The notes below the pieces were generated by a model. It was not told the origin of the DNA and made no database searches. It saw nothing but the letters and a program-made list of their open reading frames with translations. A program made the position numbers and the translations under genes. Source: JAIBJP01 sp036506175 (GTDB lineage Bacteria > Actinomycetota > Thermoleophilia > Gaiellales > Gaiellaceae). From it: a stretch of 21,582 nt of DNA. Numbering within the stretch: position 1 is the stretch's first letter; the number at the start of each line of letters is the position of its first letter. Location of the stretch: assembly GCA_036506175.1 (NCBI GenBank), contig DASXSE010000028.1, positions 1 through 21,582 on the forward strand. Reading direction: 5' to 3'. This document shows positions 1-7,294 of the stretch, one piece after another.

Positions 1-254
1 GCCTCCTTCAGCTTCACCTTGAGCGAGTAGCCGTCGACGCGGCGGTAGTCGCGGTCGAAGACCTCCGCGACGTACGGCTCGCGGATCTCCTCGACCGCTT
101 CGCGCGGGACGATCCAGAGGGCGAACGACTCGTCGCGCCGGCCGTAGAACTCACGCGCGTAGGCCTCGGCGAAGGTCAGATCGGGAGCTTCGAGGGAGCC
201 GCCGTGCTGAAACGGCTGACCCTCGCGCTCCTGCCGAAAAACTTCGAAAATCAT
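1..254 (-). CDS. paaB: Phenylacetyl-CoA 1,2-epoxidase subunit PaaB (partial, runs off the left edge)
   Basis: About 84 residues are readable, starting MIFEVFRQEREGQPF. PaaB is the small non-catalytic bridging subunit of the multicomponent oxygenase that epoxidises phenylacetyl-CoA in aerobic phenylacetate degradation. The family pattern is visible: an EVF start, HGGSLEAPD where relatives have H-x-GS-x-x-A-x-D, then a YGRR segment followed by LWIVPR. The ATG overlaps the stop of paaA in an ATGA arrangement, so the two genes are translationally coupled and leftward. The C-terminal end lies outside the window, so total length (about 95 residues in E. coli) cannot be checked. Sequence pattern and the paaA neighbour together make the call strong. 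Confidence 0.85.
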   Translation of the reverse strand, partial: MIFEVFRQEREGQPFQHGGSLEAPDLTFAEAYAREFYGRRDESFALWIVPREAVEEIREPYVAEVFDRDYRRVDGYSLKVKLKE

Positions 255-1144
255 GCCGCCTGAGCGAGGACGGCCTTCCGGACCCACGCGGTCTCTTTGC
301 GCGACCAGCGCCTGAACCCTAGCCGCTCCTCCGTCTTCGGGCCATGGCCGGTGACGACGTACTTCAGCTCCTCCCAGTCGGGCTCGGAGTACTCCCACAC
401 GCCGTCGTCGAGCTTCCTCAGCTTCGGGTCCGGCACCGTGAGCCCGAGCTCCCAGATCTGCGGCACGTAGCCGTCGAGGAACTGCTGGCGCGCCTCTTCG
501 TTCGCCTGGCTCTTGATCCGCCAGCGGTACATGGGGTCCTCGTCGGCGGGAATGGGGTTGCCGTGGAACTGCATCAGCGGCCCCCACCACCGGTTCACGG
601 CTTCCTGGACGAGCTCGCGCTGCTCCTCCGTCCCCGTCATGAGCGCGAGGATGCAGTCGCGGCCGTGGAGGATGTGGAACGACTCCTCCCAGCAGATCTT
701 CTTCATGATCCGCGCATAGGGCGCGTACGAGCACTTGAGCAGGGCCTTCTGCGAGATGATCGCCGCGGCGTCCACCAGCCACGCGATGACGGCGACGTCG
801 CCCCACGTCTTCGTCGGGTAATGGAAGACGTTGTGGAACTTCGTCTTGCCGGCGACGAGGTCGTCGAGGCAGTCCTCTCGCGGCTTCCCGAGATCCTCGA
901 CGATGCGGTAGATGAGCTGGGAGTGGCCGACCTCGTCCTGCACCTTTGCGGTGAGGGCAAGCTTGCGTTGCAGGGTCGGCGCGCGCAGGATCCACTCACG
1001 CTCGGGCAACACGCCCATGAGCTCCGAGTTCCCGTGCATCTCGATGAACTTGATGAGCGCCTTGCGGTAGTCCTCGGGCATCCGGTCGCTGGCCTCGACC
1101 GGGCCGCCGTCCTGGACGTACGCTTCGAACTCGGTCTCGTTCAT
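251..1144 (-). CDS. paaA: Phenylacetyl-CoA 1,2-epoxidase catalytic subunit PaaA
   Basis: This 297-residue protein is the di-iron oxygenase subunit that converts phenylacetyl-CoA to the ring 1,2-epoxide, the committed step of aerobic phenylacetate catabolism. It is close in length to E. coli PaaA (about 309). Ferritin-like di-iron ligand motifs are visible: AKVQDEVGH (E71 and H74) and CWEESFH (E153, E154, H157). I chose the ATG at 1144. An in-frame TTG at 1153 would add three residues but lies inside the operator palindrome. No Shine-Dalgarno sequence precedes either start. The gene is first in a leftward operon with paaB overlapping its stop, and is divergent from a TetR-family gene 33 bases away, which is the likely regulator. 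Confidence 0.92.
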   Translation of the reverse strand: MNETEFEAYVQDGGPVEASDRMPEDYRKALIKFIEMHGNSELMGVLPEREWILRAPTLQRKLALTAKVQDEVGHSQLIYRIVEDLGKPREDCLDDLVAGKTKFHNVFHYPTKTWGDVAVIAWLVDAAAIISQKALLKCSYAPYARIMKKICWEESFHILHGRDCILALMTGTEEQRELVQEAVNRWWGPLMQFHGNPIPADEDPMYRWRIKSQANEEARQQFLDGYVPQIWELGLTVPDPKLRKLDDGVWEYSEPDWEELKYVVTGHGPKTEERLGFRRWSRKETAWVRKAVLAQAA

Positions 1145-1148
1145 GACA

Positions 1149-1166
1149 ACCAAACGGTCGTTAGGT
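1149..1166. promoter_or_regulatory. Imperfect palindrome, probable TetR-family operator in the divergent paaA/regulator gap
   Basis: The 18 bases ACCAAACGGTCGTTAGGT match their own reverse complement at 14 positions, giving the form ACCnAACGnnCGTTnGGT. The element fills most of the 33-base gap between the paaA start and the TetR start. Size and placement are typical of TetR-family operators, and one bound dimer could repress both directions. Binding itself is inferred. Confidence 0.6.
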
Positions 1167-1177
1167 AAGAATCTACC

Positions 1178-1750
1178 ATGACCCGGCGCCAGGAGCTTTC
1201 CCGCCAGGCCGCGCGCCTATTCGCGCAGAAGGGCTATCACGGCACGTCGATCGGCGACCTCGCCGAGGCCTTCGGGGTGCAGAAGGGCTCGCTCTACGCT
1301 CACATCGAGGGCAAGGAAGACCTGCTCTACGAGACGATGCGCGAGGGCGCTGCCGCCTTCCACGCGGGCCTCGACGCCATCCCGGAGCAGCTGCCGGCGA
1401 CCGAGAAGATCCGTCTTGCGCTCCGCGCCCACCTGCGAGTCGTCTCGGATCAGCTCGAGGTCGCAACGGTGTTCATGCAGGAGTGGAAGTACCTCGAGGG
1501 TGCGCGGCGCGACGAGATCGTGGCGGAGCGCCACCGCTACGAGGAGCGCATTCGCGAGCTCTTCCGCGAGGGACGGGAGCAGAGCGAGCTGCGAACCGAC
1601 TTGGACGAGAATGCGGCGGCGCTCCTCTTTCTGTCCGCGGCCAACTGGGCGTATACGTGGCTCAAGCCCGGCGGCGACACGGACGCGCTCGCCGACAGGC
1701 TCTACGCGCTGCTCGTCGACGGGATGCGCGGCTATTCCACTCCGGCTTGA
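1178..1750 (+). CDS. TetR/AcrR-family transcriptional regulator, likely of the phenylacetate genes
   Basis: This 190-residue protein has the usual TetR length. The N-terminal DNA-binding domain begins RRQELSRQAARLFAQKGYHG and contains a helix-turn-helix around residues 24-53 (TSIGDLAEAFGVQKGSLYAHI, then GKEDLL). The C-terminal part (about 60-190) is the variable ligand-binding and dimerisation domain, so the ligand cannot be read off. Phenylacetyl-CoA or another acyl-CoA is a reasonable inference, because the gene is divergent from paaA and heads a run of acyl-CoA-producing genes. The ATG at 1178 sits 11 bases after the palindrome, so autoregulation is likely. The next gene starts on a TTG overlapping this stop codon (TTGA). 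Confidence 0.88.
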   Translation: MTRRQELSRQAARLFAQKGYHGTSIGDLAEAFGVQKGSLYAHIEGKEDLLYETMREGAAAFHAGLDAIPEQLPATEKIRLALRAHLRVVSDQLEVATVFMQEWKYLEGARRDEIVAERHRYEERIRELFREGREQSELRTDLDENAAALLFLSAANWAYTWLKPGGDTDALADRLYALLVDGMRGYSTPA

Positions 1751-2634
1751 CCGCCGCGCTCATCGTCAATCCCGGTGCAAGCCGCGTCACGCCCGAGCTG
1801 ACGCTGGCCATCGAGCGGGAGCTCTCAGCGCGAGGTCCGGTCGAAACCGTCCTCACCGAGCAGCCGATGCACGCCGCCGAGTTGGCCGAGCAGCACATGA
1901 AAACGCACGACCGCATCTTCGTCTTCGCGGGCGACGGAGGCTTCAACGAGGTCGTGAACGGCGTCAGCGGCGAGGTGGCGGTCGGGTTCATCCCCGGTGG
2001 CAGCACGAGCGTCCTCCCACGCGCGCTCGGCCTTCCTCGTGATCCAGTCGAGTGTGCGCGAGTCGTTGCCGCCGTGCGCGAGCCTCGCACGATCTCGCTC
2101 GGACGGGTCAACGGGAGACGCTTCACTTTCGGCGCCGGCCTCGGCGTCGATGCGGAGCTCGTTCGCCGCGTGGACGCCCTCGGCCGCGAGACCGGGCGTC
2201 GGGCGAGCGACGTCGCGTTTGCCCGCAAGCTGGTCGGGATCTTCGCCGAGCGCTGGGGCTCGTTTGACGACGCCATGGAGGTCGTCGGCGTCGGCCGAGT
2301 CGCCTTCGCGCTCGTCGCGAATTGCAATCCGTACAGCTTCATCGGGAAGGTGCCGCTCCGCGTTGCCCCGCGCGCGCGCTTCGAGCTCGGTATCGACCTG
2401 GTTGCCCCGCGGCGCGTGCGGCCGTGGCTTCTCCCAGAGGTCGCTTGGTGGCTCCTCGCCGGAAGGGGCCAAGACCGTTCCTCGAGGGTCCTCTACGTCC
2501 ACGATGCGGACGAGCTGCACGTGGCCTGCGACGTCCCGACTCCCCTCCAAGTCGACGGGGAGGACATCGGAGACGTCACCGAGGCCCACTTCGAGGCGGA
2601 GCGGGGCGCGCTTCGAGTGTTGGCGCCCGGATAG
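1747..2634 (+). CDS. Diacylglycerol kinase-like (DAGKc) lipid kinase family protein
   Basis: This 295-residue soluble protein has the catalytic domain of the diacylglycerol/sphingosine kinase family, which phosphorylates lipid hydroxyls with ATP. It opens with ALIVNPGASR, followed by the nucleotide-binding FAGDGGFNEVVNG and GFIPGGSTSVLPRALG, where most relatives have GDGT-x-x-E and PxGT-x-N-D-x-A-R. The C-terminal half carries the expected beta-rich region ending in a CDVPTPLQVDGED segment. The TTG start at 1747 overlaps the TetR stop, and no ATG or GTG gives a sensible start nearby. The exact lipid substrate cannot be told. Its place between a phenylacetate-type regulator and a 2-oxoacid dehydrogenase operon is odd; co-transcription with both is inferred from spacing only. 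Confidence 0.8.
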   Translation: MTAALIVNPGASRVTPELTLAIERELSARGPVETVLTEQPMHAAELAEQHMKTHDRIFVFAGDGGFNEVVNGVSGEVAVGFIPGGSTSVLPRALGLPRDPVECARVVAAVREPRTISLGRVNGRRFTFGAGLGVDAELVRRVDALGRETGRRASDVAFARKLVGIFAERWGSFDDAMEVVGVGRVAFALVANCNPYSFIGKVPLRVAPRARFELGIDLVAPRRVRPWLLPEVAWWLLAGRGQDRSSRVLYVHDADELHVACDVPTPLQVDGEDIGDVTEAHFEAERGALRVLAPG

Positions 2635-2643
2635 ATTTTCCGC

Positions 2644-3657
2644 ATGGCCCAGGTAGCGCCTGCCGAGCGGGACCTGCGCAGGGTGATCGGGGACGGGGAC
2701 GCGACGCCCGACGGCGAGGTCGACGGCCTCGGCGAGCAGGAGCTCCTCGGTCTTTACCGCGACATCGTCCTTCTGCGGACCTACGACGAGCGCTCGCTTG
2801 TCTACCACCGTCAGGGCCGGATCGGGACGTACGCCATCTTCTGGGGGCACGAGGCCATGCAGGTCGGCGCTGCCCGAGCCCTCGCCGACGAGGACTGGAT
2901 CTTCCCCTCCTACCGCGAGTCCGCGATCGGTCTCCTGCGCGGGATGCCGGTCGAGACCGTGCTCTCGTGGTGGCGCGGCCACCCTGCCGGCTGGTGGGAT
3001 CCGCGCGAATACCGAATCGCCTCCATCACGGTGCCGATCGCCACTCACGTCCCGCACGCAGTCGGGTTCGCGTGGGGAAAACGGCTGCGTGGGGAATCGA
3101 CCAGCTCGCTCGTGTTCTTCGGCGACGGGGCCACGTCCGAAGGCGCGTTCCACGAGGGCGCCAACTTCGCGGCCGTCATGCAGGCGCCTGTCGTCCTCCT
3201 CTGCAATAACAACTACTGGGCGATCTCGACTCCTCTTCCGGAGCAGACCCGTGCCGAAACGCTGGCGGACAAGGCGGTCGGTTACGGCATGCCCGGCGTT
3301 CGCGTGGACGGCGGCGACGTGCTCGCGGTCTACGAGGCGACGAGCGAGGCGCTTGCCCGGGCCCGAGCGGGCGACGGCCCGACCTTTATCGAGGCTGTCA
3401 CGTACCGCTGCGCCCCGCATGCCACGGCTGACGACCCGACGGCCTACATCGACGCGCAACGAGTGCAGCTCGAACGCGAAAACGAATGCTTCGGCCGCTA
3501 CGAGCGCTACCTGCGGCGGGCCGGGATCCTGACCGACGAGCTCATCGACGAGATCCGCTCCCAGGCGCTCGAGGCCATGCGCGCCGGCATCTCCGCGGCC
3601 GAAGCGCTGCCTGAGCCCGACCCCGAGCTGGTCACGAGGAACGCCTATGCCGAGTAA
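2644..3657 (+). CDS. 2-oxoacid dehydrogenase E1 component, alpha subunit
   Basis: This 337-residue thiamine-diphosphate enzyme subunit decarboxylates a 2-oxoacid and, with the beta subunit, transfers the acyl group to the lipoyl arm of E2. The thiamine diphosphate motif is clear: GDG at 160-162 through to the NN pair at 188-189 (GDGATSEGAFHEGANF, then LLCNNN). The phosphate-contacting region FPSYRESAIGLLRG and the C-terminal HATADDPTAY loop are also typical. It lies 9 bases after the lipid kinase gene and overlaps the beta gene by 11 bases. The substrate (branched-chain 2-oxoacids or pyruvate) cannot be fixed from sequence; the heterodimeric E1 with a small E2 favours a branched-chain type, as a moderate inference. 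Confidence 0.92.
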   Translation: MAQVAPAERDLRRVIGDGDATPDGEVDGLGEQELLGLYRDIVLLRTYDERSLVYHRQGRIGTYAIFWGHEAMQVGAARALADEDWIFPSYRESAIGLLRGMPVETVLSWWRGHPAGWWDPREYRIASITVPIATHVPHAVGFAWGKRLRGESTSSLVFFGDGATSEGAFHEGANFAAVMQAPVVLLCNNNYWAISTPLPEQTRAETLADKAVGYGMPGVRVDGGDVLAVYEATSEALARARAGDGPTFIEAVTYRCAPHATADDPTAYIDAQRVQLERENECFGRYERYLRRAGILTDELIDEIRSQALEAMRAGISAAEALPEPDPELVTRNAYAE

Positions 3658-4615
3658 GACCCTCGTGGAAGCTGTCAACGACGCACTGCACACGGAGATG
3701 GAGCGCGATCAGAGCGTCATGGTCATGGGAGAGGACGTGGGCCGGGCGGGCGGTGTCTTCCGGGCGACGGCCGGCCTTCGTGACCGGTTCGGTCCCGACC
3801 GCTGCGTAGACACCCCCCTCGCCGAGGCGGGGATCCTCGGGACTGCCGTGGGCCTCGCCATGGCCGGGTGGCGGCCGGTTTGCGAGATGCAGTACGAGTC
3901 GTTCAGCTACCCGTGTCTCGACCAGCTCATCTGTCACGTCGGGCGGTACCGCTGGCGGACGAACGGCGCCATGGAGTTCCCGATCACGGTGCGGATGCCG
4001 ACGGGGGGCGGCGTGCGGGCGCCCGAGCTGCATGAGGACTCGCCCGAGGCGTACTACGTGCACACACCGGGCGTGAAGGTTGCGATTCCCTCGACGCCGG
4101 CCGACGCGAAGGGACTCCTGGCGGCGGCCATTCGCTCGCCTGACCCTGTTGTGGTTCTCGAGCCGAAGGCGCTGTACCGCAGCCCGCGCGAGGACGTGCC
4201 CGAAGGTGAGCACGTCGTCCAGCTCGGCAAGGCGCGCGTGGCGCGCGAAGGGAGCGACGTTACCCTGATCGCCTACGGCGGCATGGTTCCGGTTGCGGTT
4301 GCGGCGGCCGACGAGGTCGAAGCGAGTGCCGAGGTGATCGACGTGCGCACCTTGAAGCCGTTGGACGAGGAGACGCTGCTCGCATCCGTTGCCAAGACCG
4401 GTCGCGCCGTCATCGTGCAGGAGGCCCCGCGCGTGGCGGGGTTTGGCGCCGAGATCGCGGCGGTCCTGGCCGAGAGGGCGATCCTCGACCTGCGTGGGCC
4501 GGTCCTTCGGGTGACCGGCTACGACGCGCCGTTCCCGTTCTGGTCGATCGAGGACGACTATCTCCCGACGCCCGCGCGCGTCGTCGAAGCGGTCAACCAC
4601 GTCTTGGCCTTCTGA
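3647..4615 (+). CDS. 2-oxoacid dehydrogenase E1 component, beta subunit
   Basis: This 322-residue protein has the normal length for an E1 beta chain. It contains the pyrimidine-binding transketolase domain (about 5-180; MGEDVGRAGGVFRATAGL, then DTPLAEAGILGTAVGLAMAG with the conserved catalytic-region Glu) and the C-terminal transketolase domain (about 195-320; DVTLIAYGGMV, then EVIDVRTLKPLDEETLL). It forms the heterotetramer with the alpha subunit. The ATG lies 11 bases inside the end of the alpha gene, and its stop overlaps the E2 start by one base (TGATG), so the three genes are translationally coupled. The substrate remains undetermined. Confidence 0.93.
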   Translation: MPSKTLVEAVNDALHTEMERDQSVMVMGEDVGRAGGVFRATAGLRDRFGPDRCVDTPLAEAGILGTAVGLAMAGWRPVCEMQYESFSYPCLDQLICHVGRYRWRTNGAMEFPITVRMPTGGGVRAPELHEDSPEAYYVHTPGVKVAIPSTPADAKGLLAAAIRSPDPVVVLEPKALYRSPREDVPEGEHVVQLGKARVAREGSDVTLIAYGGMVPVAVAAADEVEASAEVIDVRTLKPLDEETLLASVAKTGRAVIVQEAPRVAGFGAEIAAVLAERAILDLRGPVLRVTGYDAPFPFWSIEDDYLPTPARVVEAVNHVLAF

Positions 4616-5652
4616 TGGCCTACGAGTTCAAGCTTCCGGACCTCGGTGAGGGCGTCCGCGAAGGAGAGATTGCTCGCTGGCTCGTCGAGGTCGGGCAGGA
4701 AGTGGCCGAGGACGAGCCACTCGTCGAGATCCAGACCGACAAGACGACGGTCGAGATCCCGTCGCCCGCCGCGGGCAAAGTAGCGCGGATCCTCGTCGAA
4801 GAGGGCGAGCTCGTTCCGGTTGGAACTCCGCTAGTTCTGATCGGCGCGGACGCGCAGGAGCCTGACGAGCCGAAGAAGGTGCAGGCAACGCCGGTGGTGC
4901 GCCGTATTGCCCAGGAGCTGGGCGTCGACCTCGAGACCGTCCGCGCGACGGGGCCCGGCGGCCGCGTCACCGAGGAAGACGTGCGGGGCGCGGCCGCTCC
5001 GCGTGAAGGCGAACGCCGGGAGCCGTTGCGAGGAGTGAGGCGCCAGATCGCGGAGCACCTGACGAAGGCGCATCGCGAGGTACCGGCCGTCACGACCGTC
5101 GAGGAATGTGATTTCACGCGGCTCACGGAGGTCCGGGGCGAGCGCTCGTATCTCCCGTACGTCATCACGGCCGTGGTCACGGGGTTGAAGGAGTTTCCGG
5201 AGCTGAACGCGACGCTGGCCGGCAACGAGGTCGTCTACCTGGAGCGGTACGACATCGGCGTCGCGGTGCAGACCGACCAGGGCCTGGTCGTTCCCGTGGT
5301 CAAGGAGGCGGGCGAGAAGTCGCTGGACGAACTTGCCGAGGAGATCGCGCGGCTCGCCGACGGCGCGCGCGGGGGGAAGCTTCAGCCGGAGGAGTTGCGC
5401 GGGTCGACCTTCACGATCACGAGCGCGGGCCGACTGAGCGGACTCTTCGCCACCCCCCTCGTCAACTATCCCGAGGTGGCCATCCTCGGTGTCCACCGAA
5501 TTGCGCCGCGGGCCGTCGTCCGCGACGGGGAGATCGTGGTGCGCGAGATCGGCCTACTGTCCTGCACGTTCGACCATCGCGTCGTGGACGGCGCGCGCGC
5601 GGGCGAGTTCCTGCTCGGCGTCGTCGACCGGCTCGAGGATCCGGGGAGCTAG
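4615..5652 (+). CDS. 2-oxoacid dehydrogenase complex E2 (dihydrolipoamide acyltransferase), one lipoyl domain
   Basis: This 345-residue core subunit takes the acyl group from E1 on a lipoyl arm and passes it to CoA. Domains in order are a lipoyl domain (1-77, lipoyl Lys43 in TDKTT), a short linker, a peripheral-subunit-binding domain (about 92-125, VVRRIAQELGVDLETVRATG) and the acyltransferase domain (about 138-345) with catalytic His321 and Asp325 in FDHRVVDG. E2 proteins are often over 400 residues; this one is compact because both linkers are short. The gene ends one base before the stop of a convergent leftward gene, leaving no room for a terminator hairpin. An E3 (lipoamide dehydrogenase) gene is not in the window. 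Confidence 0.92.
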   Translation: MAYEFKLPDLGEGVREGEIARWLVEVGQEVAEDEPLVEIQTDKTTVEIPSPAAGKVARILVEEGELVPVGTPLVLIGADAQEPDEPKKVQATPVVRRIAQELGVDLETVRATGPGGRVTEEDVRGAAAPREGERREPLRGVRRQIAEHLTKAHREVPAVTTVEECDFTRLTEVRGERSYLPYVITAVVTGLKEFPELNATLAGNEVVYLERYDIGVAVQTDQGLVVPVVKEAGEKSLDELAEEIARLADGARGGKLQPEELRGSTFTITSAGRLSGLFATPLVNYPEVAILGVHRIAPRAVVRDGEIVVREIGLLSCTFDHRVVDGARAGEFLLGVVDRLEDPGS

Positions 5653-5653
5653 C

Positions 5654-5962
5654 CTACGCGGCTGCCTCGATCTGGGTGCTGGGCTCGAGGTGGGGGGCGA
5701 TCATGCGCTCGATTTGCGGCGCGCTGACACGTCCGTCGAGCCGGTCGACAGGACGCCGATCCTTGATGAGGACGAGCGTCGGAATGACGGTCACATTCAG
5801 CCGCTCGGTCCACTCAGGATGTGCTTCGAGGTCGATGCGCGCCACCCTGAGGCGGTGGCGCTCCTTGCGGGCGAGATGGGCGAGAAGGCTTTCCATCCGG
5901 CGCGCTGGGCCGGAGCGTGGATTCGTGAAGAACAAGAGCATGGGGGGTTGGCTGGTAGACAT
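5654..5962 (-). CDS. Thioredoxin-fold protein lacking the redox cysteines
   Basis: This 102-residue protein is the size of a thioredoxin and follows its layout. The first strand and active-site helix read LLFFTNPRSGPARRMESLL, a clear match to the thioredoxin pattern W-C-G-P-C-R-R-M but with SGPA in place of CGPC. The cis-proline strand (VTVIPTLVLI) and last helix (SAPQIERMIAPHL) are kept. The protein contains no cysteine at all, so it cannot do dithiol exchange; a binding or scaffold role is possible but unproven. The ATG at 5962 has no strong ribosome site; a second Met at residue 8 is an alternative start. The gene is leftward, downstream of the SDH_sah protease gene. Confidence 0.75.
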   Translation of the reverse strand: MSTSQPPMLLFFTNPRSGPARRMESLLAHLARKERHRLRVARIDLEAHPEWTERLNVTVIPTLVLIKDRRPVDRLDGRVSAPQIERMIAPHLEPSTQIEAAA

Positions 5963-6030
5963 ATTCCAGAGATTCCCATTCGAACGCTTCTGGAAACTGC
6001 TGGAAAGGGTATTTCGGTAGGTACTAAGGC

Positions 6031-6873
6031 CTACGGACTGCGCGGCTTGGCGGGGGACTCGCTCGGCGGCGCGGGAAGCGGCACGTACTGGACGCTCGGC
6101 CGCCGCCTTCCTGCTTGGGGGAAGAGCTCCATGAGGTTGTAGACCTCCTGCGGCAAGCCGACCTCGATCGGTAGGCCGATGTCCTTGGCCTCGGTGACCG
6201 TGATCGGGTCGTCGTGCGTGTAGTGCCCCCCGGCGAGCTCTTCCGCCAGGGAGTCGGCCTTCTTGTCGTCCATGTGTCGGATGGCGAGCTCACGGACGAC
6301 CTGCTTCATGTGCCGCAAGGCCTTCTCCGCGAGGTCGGCCAAGATCAGCGTGCGGTCCTCGATTCGCTCGAGCGGCTTCTTGCCCGTTACGCGGACGAGC
6401 GAGGCGGCCGGCAGGTCCCCGAGCTGGGGATCCACCGGACCGAGGACGGCGGCCGCATCCAGGCGGATCTCGTCGGCGGCCAGAGCGAGGAGCGTCCCCC
6501 CTGACATGGCGTAATGCGGGACGAGCACCGTGACCTTTCCGGGGTGGTCACGCAGGGCGTAGGCGATCTGCTCGGACGCCAGGACGAGGCCGCCCGGCGT
6601 GTGCAGGACAAGATCGATCGGAGTCTCGTCGGGCGTCATCCGAATCGCCCGTAGCACCGCCTCCGAGTCGTCGATGTCGATGAAGCGGTAGAGAGGGACA
6701 CCGAGCAGCCCGACCGTTTCCTGGCGGTGGATCATCGCGATGACCCGGCTCTTGCGGGCTCGCTGGAGGGCGGTCAACGCGCGTGCCCGCCGGGCGCTCA
6801 AGGCCCACTGCTGGACGACCGGAAGCAGGAGCAGGACGAACAGCAGTACCACGAAGACGGCCCCCAGGCTCAC
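6031..6873 (-). CDS. SDH_sah-family (ClpP-class, SppA-related) membrane-anchored serine protease
   Basis: This 280-residue protein belongs to the SDH_sah group of ClpP-fold serine proteases. An N-terminal membrane segment (about 4-20, GAVFVVLLFVLLLLPVV) is followed by a basic stretch and the protease core: IHRQETVGLLGVPL, then LVLHTPGGLVLASEQIA (91-95 forms an oxyanion-type HTPGG) and PHYAMSGGTLLALAADEI with the likely nucleophile Ser124. The C-terminus is Pro-rich. The open frame extends upstream to 7026, but that part has no family-like sequence. The GTG at 6873 gives the expected membrane-anchored start and sits exactly 7 bases after a TATCCT -10 box, fitting leaderless expression. The physiological substrate is unknown; membrane protein quality control is a family-level guess. 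Confidence 0.85.
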   Translation of the reverse strand: MSLGAVFVVLLFVLLLLPVVQQWALSARRARALTALQRARKSRVIAMIHRQETVGLLGVPLYRFIDIDDSEAVLRAIRMTPDETPIDLVLHTPGGLVLASEQIAYALRDHPGKVTVLVPHYAMSGGTLLALAADEIRLDAAAVLGPVDPQLGDLPAASLVRVTGKKPLERIEDRTLILADLAEKALRHMKQVVRELAIRHMDDKKADSLAEELAGGHYTHDDPITVTEAKDIGLPIEVGLPQEVYNLMELFPQAGRRRPSVQYVPLPAPPSESPAKPRSP

Positions 6874-6880
6874 CGCGGCG

Positions 6881-6886
6881 AGGATA
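6881..6886 (-). promoter_or_regulatory. -10 box (TATCCT) for the SDH_sah protease gene, probably leaderless
   Basis: Read leftward, TATCCT is followed by 7 bases and then the GTG start at 6873. A TAnnnT hexamer 7 bases before the start codon is the usual mark of leaderless transcription in actinobacteria. No convincing -35 box is visible. Confidence 0.55.
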
Positions 6887-6900
6887 GGGAAAGGCGCGGC

Positions 6901-6906
6901 TAGACT
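6901..6906 (+). promoter_or_regulatory. -10 box (TAGACT) for the small membrane protein gene, probably leaderless
   Basis: TAGACT is followed by 7 bases and then GTG at 6914. The same hexamer in nearly the same surroundings (GCGGYTAGACTCA) precedes the UbiD-family gene at 19622. It is back to back with the protease -10 box, so this is a compact divergent promoter. Confidence 0.55.
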
Positions 6907-6913
6907 CAGTCGC

Positions 6914-7294
6914 GTGGACGGGCTGCTCGACTGGTACCTCCTTGGAGTTGTTTTGGGCCTGGGTGTCGCTGATGGCGTGATCGGCGGCGAGGCGCGTCGT
7001 CCCCTACCCGCGATTGCCGCACTCATTCTTGCCGGCGGCGCCGTCGCGATTGCATTGGCGGCGTTGCCGTGGTGGGCGCTGATCGTTTTCGCGGCAACCG
7101 TCCTCGTGTCGGGGTGGGCACTGCTTCGCCTGTCGGGACCTGCCCGCCTCCTCGGCGCGCTCGCAACTGCAGGGCTCGCTGTCGTTCCCGCGGTCGGCTA
7201 CGCGCTGGCAGCACTCGCGCCGCTGGCCGGGAGGCGGCTCGGCCGGCGGGCCGGCTCGCGCTACGCGGGCCTGAGGATCCTTGCCAAGGACTGA
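6914..7294 (+). CDS. Small integral membrane protein of unknown function
   Basis: This 126-residue protein is mostly hydrophobic, with about four membrane segments: residues 6-21 (DWYLLGVVLGLGVADG region), 32-48 (LPAIAALILAGGAVAIA), 50-70 (ALPWWALIVFAATVLVSGWAL) and 78-105. A basic tail (RRLGRRAGSR) follows, which would face the cytoplasm by the positive-inside rule. I do not recognise the family. The GTG at 6914 is chosen because of the TAGACT box 7 bases upstream; the open frame continues further back through the divergent protease gene without meaning. The next gene starts at TTG 7281, overlapping this one by 14 bases, so the two are probably co-transcribed. Confidence 0.65.
   Translation: MDGLLDWYLLGVVLGLGVADGVIGGEARRPLPAIAALILAGGAVAIALAALPWWALIVFAATVLVSGWALLRLSGPARLLGALATAGLAVVPAVGYALAALAPLAGRRLGRRAGSRYAGLRILAKD

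Noticed and set aside
344..1168. Rightward open frame of 274 residues opposite paaA
   Set aside because: Shadow of paaA, which has intact di-iron motifs.
1825..3693. Leftward open frame of 622 residues opposite the lipid kinase and E1 alpha genes
   Set aside because: It mirrors the codon structure of two well-recognised genes on the other strand, contains no recognisable domain, and is expected from very high GC at third positions.
6874..7026. Longer N-terminus for the SDH_sah protease, reaching back to 7026
   Set aside because: The extra 51 residues are Pro/Arg/Ser-rich, overlap the divergent gene and its promoter, and the GTG at 6873 has both the family-like start and a -10 box at the right distance.
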